14,302 nucleotides of DNA from positions 1 through 14,302 of the forward strand of contig JANQFD010000060.1 of assembly GCA_028278005.1 (NCBI GenBank), in the 5' to 3' direction. Below are positions 7,976 through 14,302 of this stretch, one piece after another (the first letter of the stretch is position 1; each line of letters opens with the position of its first letter). This DNA is from Chlorobium sp. GTDB taxonomy: Bacteria > Bacteroidota > Chlorobiia > Chlorobiales > Chlorobiaceae. Under the pieces are notes generated by a model. It ran no database searches, had not been told where the DNA came from, and saw only the letters and a list, made by a program, of their open reading frames with translations. A program made the position numbers and the translations under genes.

Positions 7976-8410
7976 ATGCAAGAGAACAGTGAACGAAAAG
8001 GCCCTTCAGCAAAAAACGCCTCTTTCAGAACGTTTCTGTCCACGGCATCCACTTACAGGCCAAGGGCGGGCATGGTCGCATGGCTGCTGCACCGCCTGAC
8101 TGGGCTGTTCCTTGTGCTTTTTCTCGTTGCCCACATCATTGGACTGATGTCCCTCAACGATCCTGCGGCATTTGAAATCTATGTGACAACATTCAGGAGC
8201 CCGCTTCTAAAAATTGCCGAGGTTATGCTGCTTGGTTCGATAGCGCTGCATGCATTCAACGGTTTGAGAATCATGATCCAGGATCTTTTTTATCGTTCCG
8301 AGACACAGCGTTTTTTATTCTACCTTGCCCTTTTTCTGACAGTGATCGTAACGCTTGCCGGAGGTACAGCCCTTATTTTTCCTTACTTCATAGCGCCTTT
8401 GCTTCCATGA
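7976..8410 (+). CDS. sdhC: Succinate dehydrogenase/fumarate reductase cytochrome b subunit (SdhC-like membrane anchor)
   Basis: 144 residues with three predicted membrane helices (about 41-58, 77-101 and 113-138). It would anchor complex II in the membrane and pass electrons between quinone and the catalytic subunits. The N-terminal YRPRAGM followed by LLHRLTG (37-43) fits SdhC of the three-helix type. Likely heme b ligands are H53 (VAHIIG) and H92 (LHAFNGLRIMIQDL). ATG 7976 is the only usable start: the frame is closed by TAA at 7955-7957. AGGG lies immediately against the ATG, too close to act as a ribosome site. The TGA overlaps the next ATG as ATGA, so the two anchors are probably co-translated. 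Assignment as sdhC rather than sdhD is by order and motif, not certain. Confidence 0.82.
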   Translation: MQENSERKGPSAKNASFRTFLSTASTYRPRAGMVAWLLHRLTGLFLVLFLVAHIIGLMSLNDPAAFEIYVTTFRSPLLKIAEVMLLGSIALHAFNGLRIMIQDLFYRSETQRFLFYLALFLTVIVTLAGGTALIFPYFIAPLLP

Positions 8411-8898
8411 ACCGGATGACTGACAAAGAGAATGCTGTTCATCAGACAGATTTCAGGGCTGTCGGCTGGCTTATGCAGAGGCTGACGGGAATCGGTCTGC
8501 TCGTGCTGCTCGCCCTGCATTTCTGGCTGCAGCATATGCCGAACGGTTTTCTTGCGACAGCCGAAGAATATAACCTGATACTGAAAGACCTCGGAGAGGC
8601 GGGGCCGGATTTTGCCGATGCCCTTGCATCCGGGATGCTGAAAGAGGCGCTGCCGGGAGAGCACGTCATCACCTACGAGAAGGTGCTCGAGCGATTACGT
8701 TCCCCGGTATGGAAAACAATCGATATTGCCTTGCTGGTGCTTGCGCTTTCACATGGTGCCCAGGGTTTCAGCAGGGTTATCGGTGACTATGTTCAGCGCG
8801 TAAGGCTTCGTAAGGCCGCGGTGGCAGTTGTCTGGATTACAACGACGCTGCTCGCGATTCTCGGGACAACGGTCATACTGTCGGTTGGAGTGAATTAG
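8407..8898 (+). CDS. sdhD: Second succinate dehydrogenase/fumarate reductase membrane anchor (SdhD-like)
   Basis: 163 residues, three predicted membrane helices (about 23-42, 103-123 and 138-160). Its plan repeats that of the upstream subunit: QRLTG (24-28) matches HRLTG, H38 lies 13 residues after the arginine exactly as H53 does there, and helix 2 has SHGAQGFSRVIGDY with H116. The pair therefore looks like two related anchors, each able to contribute histidines to heme b; a two-heme, type-A-like complex is an inference. A hydrophilic insert of about 55 residues (45-99) separates helices 1 and 2 and is absent from the upstream subunit. The ATG overlaps the upstream stop, and sdhA starts 10 bases after the TAG. 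Confidence 0.78.
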   Translation: MNRMTDKENAVHQTDFRAVGWLMQRLTGIGLLVLLALHFWLQHMPNGFLATAEEYNLILKDLGEAGPDFADALASGMLKEALPGEHVITYEKVLERLRSPVWKTIDIALLVLALSHGAQGFSRVIGDYVQRVRLRKAAVAVVWITTTLLAILGTTVILSVGVN

Positions 8899-8908
8899 AA
8901 CGGTTGCT

Positions 8909-10666
8909 ATGCAGGTTCTCTATCATGATGTGATTATTGTTGGTGCCGGCCTTGCCGGGCTCAGGGCCGCGGTTGAGGTCGCCGGAAAACATGATGCGGC
9001 GGTTCTTTCAAAACTGCATCCCCTCAGGTCTCACTCCGGGGCCGCCCAGGGGGGGATATCTGCAGCGCTTGGCAACGCCGATAAAGACAGTCCCGAATGG
9101 CACGCTTACGATACCGTAAAAGGGTCGGACTATCTCGCTGACCAGTATGCCGTGCAGGTAATGTGCAACGACGCTCCCCGGGCAATCATAGAACTCGAGC
9201 ATCTCGGGGTTCCATTTTCGCGTTTCGATGACGGTCGTATTGCCCAGCGACCTTTCGGCGGCCATACAAGAAACTACGGGGAGGCTCCGGTCAGGCGGAC
9301 ATGTTACGCTGCCGACAGAACCGGCCATGTTTGTCTTCATACGCTCTATGAGCAGTCTCTGAGAAAAGGCGTTCGTTTTTATGACGAGTTTCAGGTGCTG
9401 GATCTCTGCAGGTCCGAAGACGCGGTTAACGGAGTTGTTGCCGTGGAGCTGAAAACAGGCAGGCTTGTCCTGTTTCATGCCCGGGCGGTCCTGTTGGCAA
9501 CCGGCGGATACGGAAAAGCCTGGAGAACAACCTCCAACGCGTTTGCGAACACCGGTGACGGCCTGGGTATTGCTCTGAACAACGGAATCCCCCTGGAAGA
9601 TATGGAGTTTGTTCAGTTTCATCCGACCGGTCTCTATCAGCTGGGCATTCTTATAACCGAGGCGGCAAGAGGAGAGGGAGGGGTGCTGCGCAACGGCCTC
9701 GGGGAAAGGTTTATGGAGCGCTACGCTCCGAGCATCAAGGATCTGGCGCCCAGGGATATAGTAAGCCGGAGCATTTACAGTGAGATCATGGAAGGGAGAG
9801 GCGCCGGACCTATGAAGGATCATGTGCTTCTTGACCTGACAGCGCTTTCAAGAGAAAAAATTGCCGGTAAACTTCCTGAAATAGAGTCATTTTCAAAGAT
9901 ATATCTCGGCGTCGATCCTGCAGTAAAACCGATACCGGTCCAGCCGACCTGTCACTACGCGATGGGGGGGATCCCTACCGATGTAAACGGCAGGGTGATT
10001 ATGAATGATGATGGTGCAGAGGTTTACGGGTTCTGGGCTGCGGGCGAGGTTGCCTGCGTTTCCGTGCACGGAGCAAATCGTCTTGGTTCAAATTCATTGC
10101 TGGATCTCATTGTTTTCGGGCGACGCGCCGGCAAGGATATCAACCGGTTTCTGGACCGTGAGTGTCTTTCGCCGCTGCCTCTGGCCACAGGTTCGGCCGA
10201 CAAGGTCAGGGCGATGATAAGCAGGTTGAGGGAGTCCGGGGACGGTGAGCCGCTTGCACGGGTAAGAAACGACCTGCAGAGCATAATGATGGACAATGTC
10301 TCGGTTTTCCGTGACGAAGAGGGGCTTTCGGGAGCGGTTGAGCAAATCGCAGCCCTTCAGAAAAGAGCAGAAGCGATCCGGGTGCTGGACCGGAGCAGTA
10401 CGTTCAATACGGAGCTTCTCGAGGCGATCGAGCTGCAGCACATGGTGAACTACTCCCTGGCTGTTGCGGTTGCCGCACGGGAGCGAAAAGAAACAAGAGG
10501 GGCGCATAGCCGGGATGACTATCCCGAACGGGACGATGCAAACTGGCTGAAACATTCGCTTTGTTATCTCGAAGAGGGAGGGCGGATACGGTACGGGCAA
10601 AAATCAGTTGATCTTTCGCTTGCTGAGACAAAAGCGGAATTTGTGCCGAAGGAAAGAAAATATTGA
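8909..10666 (+). CDS. sdhA: Succinate dehydrogenase/fumarate reductase flavoprotein subunit
   Basis: 585 residues, normal for SdhA/FrdA. It interconverts succinate and fumarate at the cytoplasmic face of the membrane; in a reductive TCA cycle the fumarate-reducing direction is expected. Motifs seen: dinucleotide loop VGAGLAGLRA (11-20), RSHSGAAQGG (40-49) with H42 at the position that carries covalent FAD, HPTG (238-241), TEAARGEGG (250-258), PRDIVSRSI (281-289) with the catalytic-region arginines, PTCHYAMGGIPT (346-357) and GANRLGSNSLLD (388-399). All active-site elements I can identify are intact. L-aspartate oxidase is the main relative, but the HPTG/PTCHY set and the two anchors directly upstream favour SdhA. 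No iron-sulfur subunit gene follows. Confidence 0.94.
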   Translation: MQVLYHDVIIVGAGLAGLRAAVEVAGKHDAAVLSKLHPLRSHSGAAQGGISAALGNADKDSPEWHAYDTVKGSDYLADQYAVQVMCNDAPRAIIELEHLGVPFSRFDDGRIAQRPFGGHTRNYGEAPVRRTCYAADRTGHVCLHTLYEQSLRKGVRFYDEFQVLDLCRSEDAVNGVVAVELKTGRLVLFHARAVLLATGGYGKAWRTTSNAFANTGDGLGIALNNGIPLEDMEFVQFHPTGLYQLGILITEAARGEGGVLRNGLGERFMERYAPSIKDLAPRDIVSRSIYSEIMEGRGAGPMKDHVLLDLTALSREKIAGKLPEIESFSKIYLGVDPAVKPIPVQPTCHYAMGGIPTDVNGRVIMNDDGAEVYGFWAAGEVACVSVHGANRLGSNSLLDLIVFGRRAGKDINRFLDRECLSPLPLATGSADKVRAMISRLRESGDGEPLARVRNDLQSIMMDNVSVFRDEEGLSGAVEQIAALQKRAEAIRVLDRSSTFNTELLEAIELQHMVNYSLAVAVAARERKETRGAHSRDDYPERDDANWLKHSLCYLEEGGRIRYGQKSVDLSLAETKAEFVPKERKY

Positions 10667-10750
10667 GGGCAGAGTGAGAAGTAACAGATGACGAGTACGA
10701 CAGTTTGGTATGTTTAATTTGCAATCAGATAAAAAGGAGCTTTAGCATTC

Positions 10751-12055
10751 ATGAAATACGGAGCAATTTCAGCAGCAGAGGCGGTGCGTATTGTTAAGAC
10801 AGGCGACAGGATTTTTCTTCAGACGGCGGCAGCTACCCCCCAGAAACTGGTCAATGCACTTGTAGAGAGGGCGGATGAGCTGAGAAATGTGGAGATAATA
10901 AGTCTCCATACAGAGGGGGCTGCTCCCTATGTCCGGCCGGAATACAGAGACAGTTTCCGTCTCAATGCCCTGTTTGTCGGAAAAAATGTCCGATCAGCCG
11001 TTCAGGAGGGGCTGGCTGATGCGATCCCGATTTTTTTAAGCGATGTTCCGGCGCTGTTCTATAGAAACGTGCTCCCTCTCGATGTCGCTTTCGTCCATGT
11101 TTCCCCCCCGGACCGTCATGGTTACTGTTCCCTCGGGGTATCTGTGGATGCCGCCAGGGCTGCGGTGCATACCGCAAGGCATGTTGTCGCCCAGGTAAAC
11201 CCGAACATGCCGCGTACTCATGGAGAGGGTTTGCTGCATGTCAGCCATATCAATGCCATGGTTGAGGTCGATGATCCTTTACCGGAAGCAGAAAGGCATG
11301 AACTGACCGATATTGAAAAGAAGATCGGCCAGAATGTTGCATCCATTGTTGAAAACGGAGCAACCCTCCAGATGGGTATAGGAGCCATTCCCGATGCAAC
11401 CCTTGCAGCGCTCAAGCACCACAGGGACCTCGGTATTCATACGGAAATGTTTTCCGACGGTGTTGTGGATCTGGTTGAAAAAGGGATTGTCACGGGGAGG
11501 TACAAAAGCACCCACAACGAGATCATTGTTGCCAGTTTTCTTGTCGGAACGCGCAGGTTGTATGACTTTGTCGATGATAACCCGCTTGTTGAGATGTTTG
11601 GTTCAGACTATGTCAACGATACAAGAGAGATCCGCAAGAACCCGAGGGTTACCGCCATTAACAGTGCTATTGAAATTGATATGACCGGGCAGGTCTGTGC
11701 CGATTCCATCGGCCAGCGTCATTTTTCCGGTGTGGGCGGTCAGATGGATTTCATTCGGGGGGCGGCACTTTCTCCCGATGGAAAGCCCATAATAGCCCTT
11801 CCGTCGGTCACCCGCCGCGGCGAGTCACGCATTGTCCCCGTGCTTAAATCAGGTGCAGGCGTTGTCACCACCCGGGCTCATGTGCAGTATGTCGTCACTG
11901 AATATGGTATCGTGAACCTCCACGGCAAAAACATGCGTCAACGGGCTGAAGCCCTTGCAAGTATCGCCCATCCCGATTTCCGCGAGGATATCTGCCGGGC
12001 CGCTCACGATCTCTATGGCGGCTACCGCAAAGTGTGTTCGCATATGCAGACGTGA
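10751..12055 (+). CDS. Acetyl-CoA hydrolase/transferase family CoA-transferase (4-hydroxybutyrate or acetate CoA-transferase-like)
   Basis: 434 residues, class I CoA-transferase fold. It moves CoA between an acyl-CoA and a carboxylic acid through a glutamyl-CoA intermediate. Family motifs seen: SPPDRHGYCSLGVSVD (118-133), MGIGAIPDA (208-216) and HTEMFSDGVVDL (230-241), where E232 fits the catalytic glutamate; a glycine-rich GVGGQMDFIRGA stretch lies in the C-terminal domain. The length is closer to 4-hydroxybutyrate/butyryl-CoA transferases (about 430-450) than to succinyl-CoA:acetate transferases (about 500 or more), but the substrate cannot be read from sequence. AAGGAG (10734-10739) is 11 bases upstream of the ATG. 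A weak promoter-like pair, TTGGTA (10705-10710) and GATAAA (10728-10733), lies in the 84-base gap after sdhA. Adjacency suggests a link with succinate or acetate metabolism. Confidence 0.85.
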   Translation: MKYGAISAAEAVRIVKTGDRIFLQTAAATPQKLVNALVERADELRNVEIISLHTEGAAPYVRPEYRDSFRLNALFVGKNVRSAVQEGLADAIPIFLSDVPALFYRNVLPLDVAFVHVSPPDRHGYCSLGVSVDAARAAVHTARHVVAQVNPNMPRTHGEGLLHVSHINAMVEVDDPLPEAERHELTDIEKKIGQNVASIVENGATLQMGIGAIPDATLAALKHHRDLGIHTEMFSDGVVDLVEKGIVTGRYKSTHNEIIVASFLVGTRRLYDFVDDNPLVEMFGSDYVNDTREIRKNPRVTAINSAIEIDMTGQVCADSIGQRHFSGVGGQMDFIRGAALSPDGKPIIALPSVTRRGESRIVPVLKSGAGVVTTRAHVQYVVTEYGIVNLHGKNMRQRAEALASIAHPDFREDICRAAHDLYGGYRKVCSHMQT

Positions 12056-12072
12056 CGGGGTGGCAGGAAAGA

Positions 12073-12110
12073 AAAAAAGCAGTTTCCGCATTCACGGAAA
12101 CTGCTTTTTT
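12073..12110. terminator. Bidirectional rho-independent terminator
   Basis: A perfect 16-bp stem (12073-12088 with 12095-12110) has a six-base loop CATTCA. The stem begins with six A and ends with six T, so it gives a stem plus U-tract on both strands. It lies between the stop of the CoA-transferase gene and the stop of the convergent bchU and would serve both. Confidence 0.93.
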
Positions 12111-12129
12111 CTGTGTGTCCGGGAGGTCT

Positions 12130-13149
12130 TTATGCAGGCTTGACCGCCTCGACGTAAAGGTGCTCGTAACGGCGCACCATGCGTACATCCGTGAATCCGA
12201 TTTTTTCAAGGATGGGCTTGTAATTTGACTGTTCCTTGAAACCAAGTACGGAAAACGGCATGCCGATGCCCATGATGTAGTGGCTGAGGTAGTCGTAGTT
12301 CGGGTGGTCTTTTTCATCGACGATCATATCGAGTACAAGAACCTTGCCGCCGGCTTCAAGAGCATTGAAGGCCTTTGTGCACATCATCTCCGTGAGCTGT
12401 TCGTTTGCAGAGTAGAGAATTCTGCAGAACATGACGGCATCTGCAGACGGATAGTCGTCTCTGTAGATGTCGACGGCAGCACCTCTCAGTCTCTCGGCAA
12501 GGCCTTTTTCAGCTGCGTTTTCATCGACCAGCTCGATGGCGCCCGGAAGGTTCAGTATGGTCGTTTCGAGCTGAGTGTATTTTTTGCAGAGAGCCGCCGA
12601 GATATCACCGATGCCGCCGCCTACGTCGACCAGCTTTTTATTTGTCGCGAGGTCGGCTTCTTCGAGCAGCAGCTTGATCGAAAAGTGGGCGTTCCGGCGG
12701 TGAATCTCTTCGAAGTAAAGGTTTTCTTCCTTTGTTTGCGGCGGGTAGGATGTTTCTCCCTTGTAATCGAGTTTTCCTCTCACGGCATCAGCCATGTGCA
12801 TATAGAAGTTTTCCGCTGTATATGCCATAGCCTTGGCGACGGGAACCATATAGAGGTTGGGATGGTCTTCGTCAGGAACAAACATGCTCTTTGCAAAATC
12901 CGTCAATTCCCATTTACCGTTCTCCTGTCGGGCAATGCCGATCTGTCGCAATGCTTCGAGCAGCATGCCGAGTCTCTGCGGCACGGCACCGATGGCTTCC
13001 GAGAGGCTTTCGAGATCTTGAGCATCTCCGGCGAGTTGACTGAAAAGGTCGAGTTCAAGTGCAGCCTTGAAACAGCCGAACTCAACGAGCCCTTTGAAAA
13101 GGATTTCATTTGCCCGCTGGTTTTGTTTCATTAGCTCATTGTCATTCAT
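12130..13149 (-). CDS. bchU: BchU, bacteriochlorophyllide d C-20 methyltransferase
   Basis: 339 residues; strongly resembles the BchU I know from Chlorobaculum tepidum. It is a SAM-dependent methyltransferase that methylates the C-20 meso carbon of the chlorin ring, turning the BChl d branch into BChl c (or e), the self-aggregating chlorosome pigments. The N-terminal part is a helical winged dimerisation domain (about 1-110). The Rossmann domain has VDVGGGIGD (174-182) for SAM. Y246 (in FCRILYSANE) and H290 (in YDYLSHYIMG) fall at the residues proposed as catalytic in the C. tepidum structure. No frameshift is seen, whereas BChl d strains are known with broken bchU. ATG 13149 matches the family N-terminus but has no clear ribosome site. 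Close alternatives are O-methyltransferases such as CrtF or hydroxyneurosporene methyltransferase. Confidence 0.93.
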   Translation of the reverse strand: MNDNELMKQNQRANEILFKGLVEFGCFKAALELDLFSQLAGDAQDLESLSEAIGAVPQRLGMLLEALRQIGIARQENGKWELTDFAKSMFVPDEDHPNLYMVPVAKAMAYTAENFYMHMADAVRGKLDYKGETSYPPQTKEENLYFEEIHRRNAHFSIKLLLEEADLATNKKLVDVGGGIGDISAALCKKYTQLETTILNLPGAIELVDENAAEKGLAERLRGAAVDIYRDDYPSADAVMFCRILYSANEQLTEMMCTKAFNALEAGGKVLVLDMIVDEKDHPNYDYLSHYIMGIGMPFSVLGFKEQSNYKPILEKIGFTDVRMVRRYEHLYVEAVKPA

Positions 13150-13262
13150 GTTCAGGTGCGGCTAAAAGGTTAAAAAATACGCTGATCCGGCTATTTTTTT
13201 ATGAAAGACAAATTTACCTCAAAAAGCCTTATGAAACAACTGTAACGAAAGCACCATGTTCC

Positions 13263-13280
13263 GTATACTTATAACTATAC
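13263..13280. promoter_or_regulatory. Near-palindrome in the bchU/small-gene divergent region
   Basis: The 18 bases GTATACTTATAACTATAC are symmetric at 16 of 18 positions, the exceptions being the two central-flanking C residues. It lies 113 bases upstream of bchU and 99 bases upstream of the divergent small gene and includes TATACT/TATAAC -10-like hexamers. It could be an operator or overlapping promoter elements; AT-rich chance symmetry is also possible. Elsewhere in 13150-13379 there is a GC inverted repeat AACGGCGGCCGTT (13304-13316), with GGCGGCCGT repeated at 13350-13358. No clear -35/-10 pair was found for bchU. Confidence 0.25.
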
Positions 13281-13379
13281 GACGGAGCAACCAATGCACT
13301 GAAAACGGCGGCCGTTGTCTGGCATGAAGAGGGTGCGTAACGCAGATTTGGCGGCCGTGCCTGAAGGGAGGGGTAAGTC

Positions 13380-13586
13380 ATGTTGTCAAGTTTTTCAAAG
13401 CTGTCCGAAGAGCAGCTGAAGGAAATCAGGGACCTGGAAGAAAGCCTCGGCAAGACACTTCTATCATACTCCAGTTACGATGTGCTTGCCGAAAACCTTA
13501 CAGATGAGGAACTGCGGCAGGTAAGGAACCTGGAGGAAAAGCTCGGTACGGCACTCGTGGCGGTCAGGGAGAAGGATCAGGTTTGA
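13380..13586 (+). CDS. Small protein with two copies of a helical LEExLG motif, function unknown
   Basis: 68 residues preceded by a strong ribosome site AGGGAGGGG (13365-13373), six bases from the ATG. The protein is almost entirely two copies of one unit: residues 8-28 and 40-60 align without gaps at an offset of 32, with 10 of 21 positions identical (the L, E, L, R, L-E-E, L-G and L positions) and most others conservative. Each unit is a charged amphipathic helix ending in LG and a hydrophobic strand-like tail (KTLLSY, TALVAV). No signal peptide or membrane segment is seen. I do not recognise a named family and propose no function. It is divergent from bchU, and its last 23 bases overlap the 3' end of the convergent pgeF-like gene. 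Confidence 0.75.
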   Translation: MLSSFSKLSEEQLKEIRDLEESLGKTLLSYSSYDVLAENLTDEELRQVRNLEEKLGTALVAVREKDQV

Positions 13587-14302
13587 TGCCGATAAGAGCC
13601 ATCAGCCGCCCGGTTTGTCCTTTTTCTTTGCGATAGGAGAAAAAGTCCCTGTTGTTACGGACCGTACAGAAGGGTGAAACCTCGATACGGTTTTCGGGGA
13701 CCCCCGCCTCGAGCAGCTGATCGAGGTTTGCCGAGGCAAGGTCGAGCATGATGCTCCCGCCGGGAGAAGAGTTGAGATATTTACTGCTGAAGCAGTCGGC
13801 CACGTCCCTTCCGATCTCGTAAGCACTTCCGGAAATCCCGGTACCGATATACGCAAGGCATGAAGCGGGAGAGGTGCCGAATTCCTCTTGCATCGCTTCG
13901 ACCGTTTTCCCCACGGCATTTGCCGCGGTGCCCTTCCAGCCTGCATGAACCGCCCCGGCTGCTTTATGTTCCGGATCGTAGAGGAGTATTGGGTAGCAGT
14001 CCGCGGTGAGTATGCAGAGAAAAACATTTTTTCTGTCGGTTATAAAGGCGTCATGTCCTCCTGTACAGTGCCCCCCTTCGACAGCTTTACAAACAGTTGT
14101 TCCGTGAACCTGGTCGGCGGTAGCAAGTGATGACGGTGCTATCCCCAGTCGGTCGCAGAGTATCTGCCGGTTTCTCAGAATGTTTGCAGGTTCGTCGGGA
14201 GTGCCGTGTCCGAGATTGAGCGAGGCGAACGGTTTCGGACTGACGCCTCCGTGCCGGGTGGTCTGCAGAGCGCAGACATCCTTGTGCATCGAAAAAATAC
14301 CG
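13564..14302 (-). CDS. pgeF: PgeF/YfiH laccase-domain protein (polyphenol oxidase family), 5' end probably beyond the window
   Basis: At least 241 residues from ATG 14289, but the frame stays open to the window edge, no ribosome site precedes that ATG, and only eight residues would precede the conserved QTTRHGGVS, so the true start is likely outside. Family members are single-domain metal enzymes described as purine nucleoside phosphorylase/adenosine deaminase-like or as removing wrongly incorporated L-serine from a muropeptide precursor in Escherichia coli. Numbered from that ATG, the metal-site residues are H62 (ADQVHG), C98 (TADCYPI) and H115 (GAVHAGWKG). The C-terminal SPFCTVRNNRDFFSYRKE is also typical. 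The usual IGPCIG segment reads IGTGISGSAYE. The editing role in cell-wall synthesis would fit the dcw genes nearby, but that is an inference. Confidence 0.9.
   Translation of the reverse strand, partial: GIFSMHKDVCALQTTRHGGVSPKPFASLNLGHGTPDEPANILRNRQILCDRLGIAPSSLATADQVHGTTVCKAVEGGHCTGGHDAFITDRKNVFLCILTADCYPILLYDPEHKAAGAVHAGWKGTAANAVGKTVEAMQEEFGTSPASCLAYIGTGISGSAYEIGRDVADCFSSKYLNSSPGGSIMLDLASANLDQLLEAGVPENRIEVSPFCTVRNNRDFFSYRKEKGQTGRLMALIGIKPDPSP

Noticed and set aside
9008..9823. 271-residue - strand ORF opposite sdhA
   Set aside because: Shadow frame; sdhA is clearly the coding strand with complete active-site motifs.
12280..13134. 284-residue + strand ORF
   Set aside because: It is antisense to bchU, has no ribosome site or recognisable domain, and the bchU frame carries all the family motifs.
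13229..13453. 74-residue - strand ORF upstream of bchU
   Set aside because: It crosses the divergent regulatory region and the small gene in antisense, has no ribosome site and a low-complexity serine-rich composition.

Overview
The window looks like a chromosomal segment of a green sulfur bacterium (Chlorobiota; Chlorobium, Chlorobaculum or Prosthecochloris type). The strongest pointer is an intact bchU-like gene, the bacteriochlorophyllide C-20 methyltransferase of chlorosome pigment synthesis, on the same segment as a division and cell-wall cluster. Base composition is moderate and coding density high. I saw no tRNA, rRNA, CRISPR array, integrase or transposase.

Region 1 (1-7852, all + strand) is the dcw cluster in the order ftsW (5' end outside the window), murG, murC, murB, ftsQ, ftsA, ftsZ. 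Several junctions are tight: ftsW/murG share ATGA and murB/ftsQ share TGATG, which suggests one translationally coupled transcript that makes lipid II and builds the divisome. The exception is a 304-base gap between murC and murB. It is full of inverted repeats and holds a possible four-cysteine mini-ORF whose stop overlaps the murB start.

Region 2 (7976-12055, + strand) carries two heme-binding membrane anchors (SdhC/SdhD-like), the covalent-FAD flavoprotein SdhA and a 434-residue acetyl-CoA hydrolase/CoA-transferase family enzyme. The fumarate/succinate enzyme would serve the reductive TCA cycle, and the CoA-transferase handles an acyl-CoA next to it. The expected iron-sulfur subunit gene (sdhB) is not in the window. 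A perfect 16-bp stem-loop with A and T tracts on its two sides ends this unit and, from the other strand, bchU.

Region 3 (12130-14302) holds bchU on the - strand, a divergent 230-base intergenic region with a near-palindrome, a small + strand gene for a 68-residue protein made of two copies of a helical motif, and, convergent with it, a pgeF/yfiH (laccase-domain) gene on the - strand that probably starts beyond the window edge.

Most of the window is recognisable core metabolism and cell division. The less explained parts are the structured murC-murB gap, the two-motif FtsZ tail with an altered GTP-binding signature, the sdhB-less complex II cluster and the duplicated-motif small protein beside bchU.
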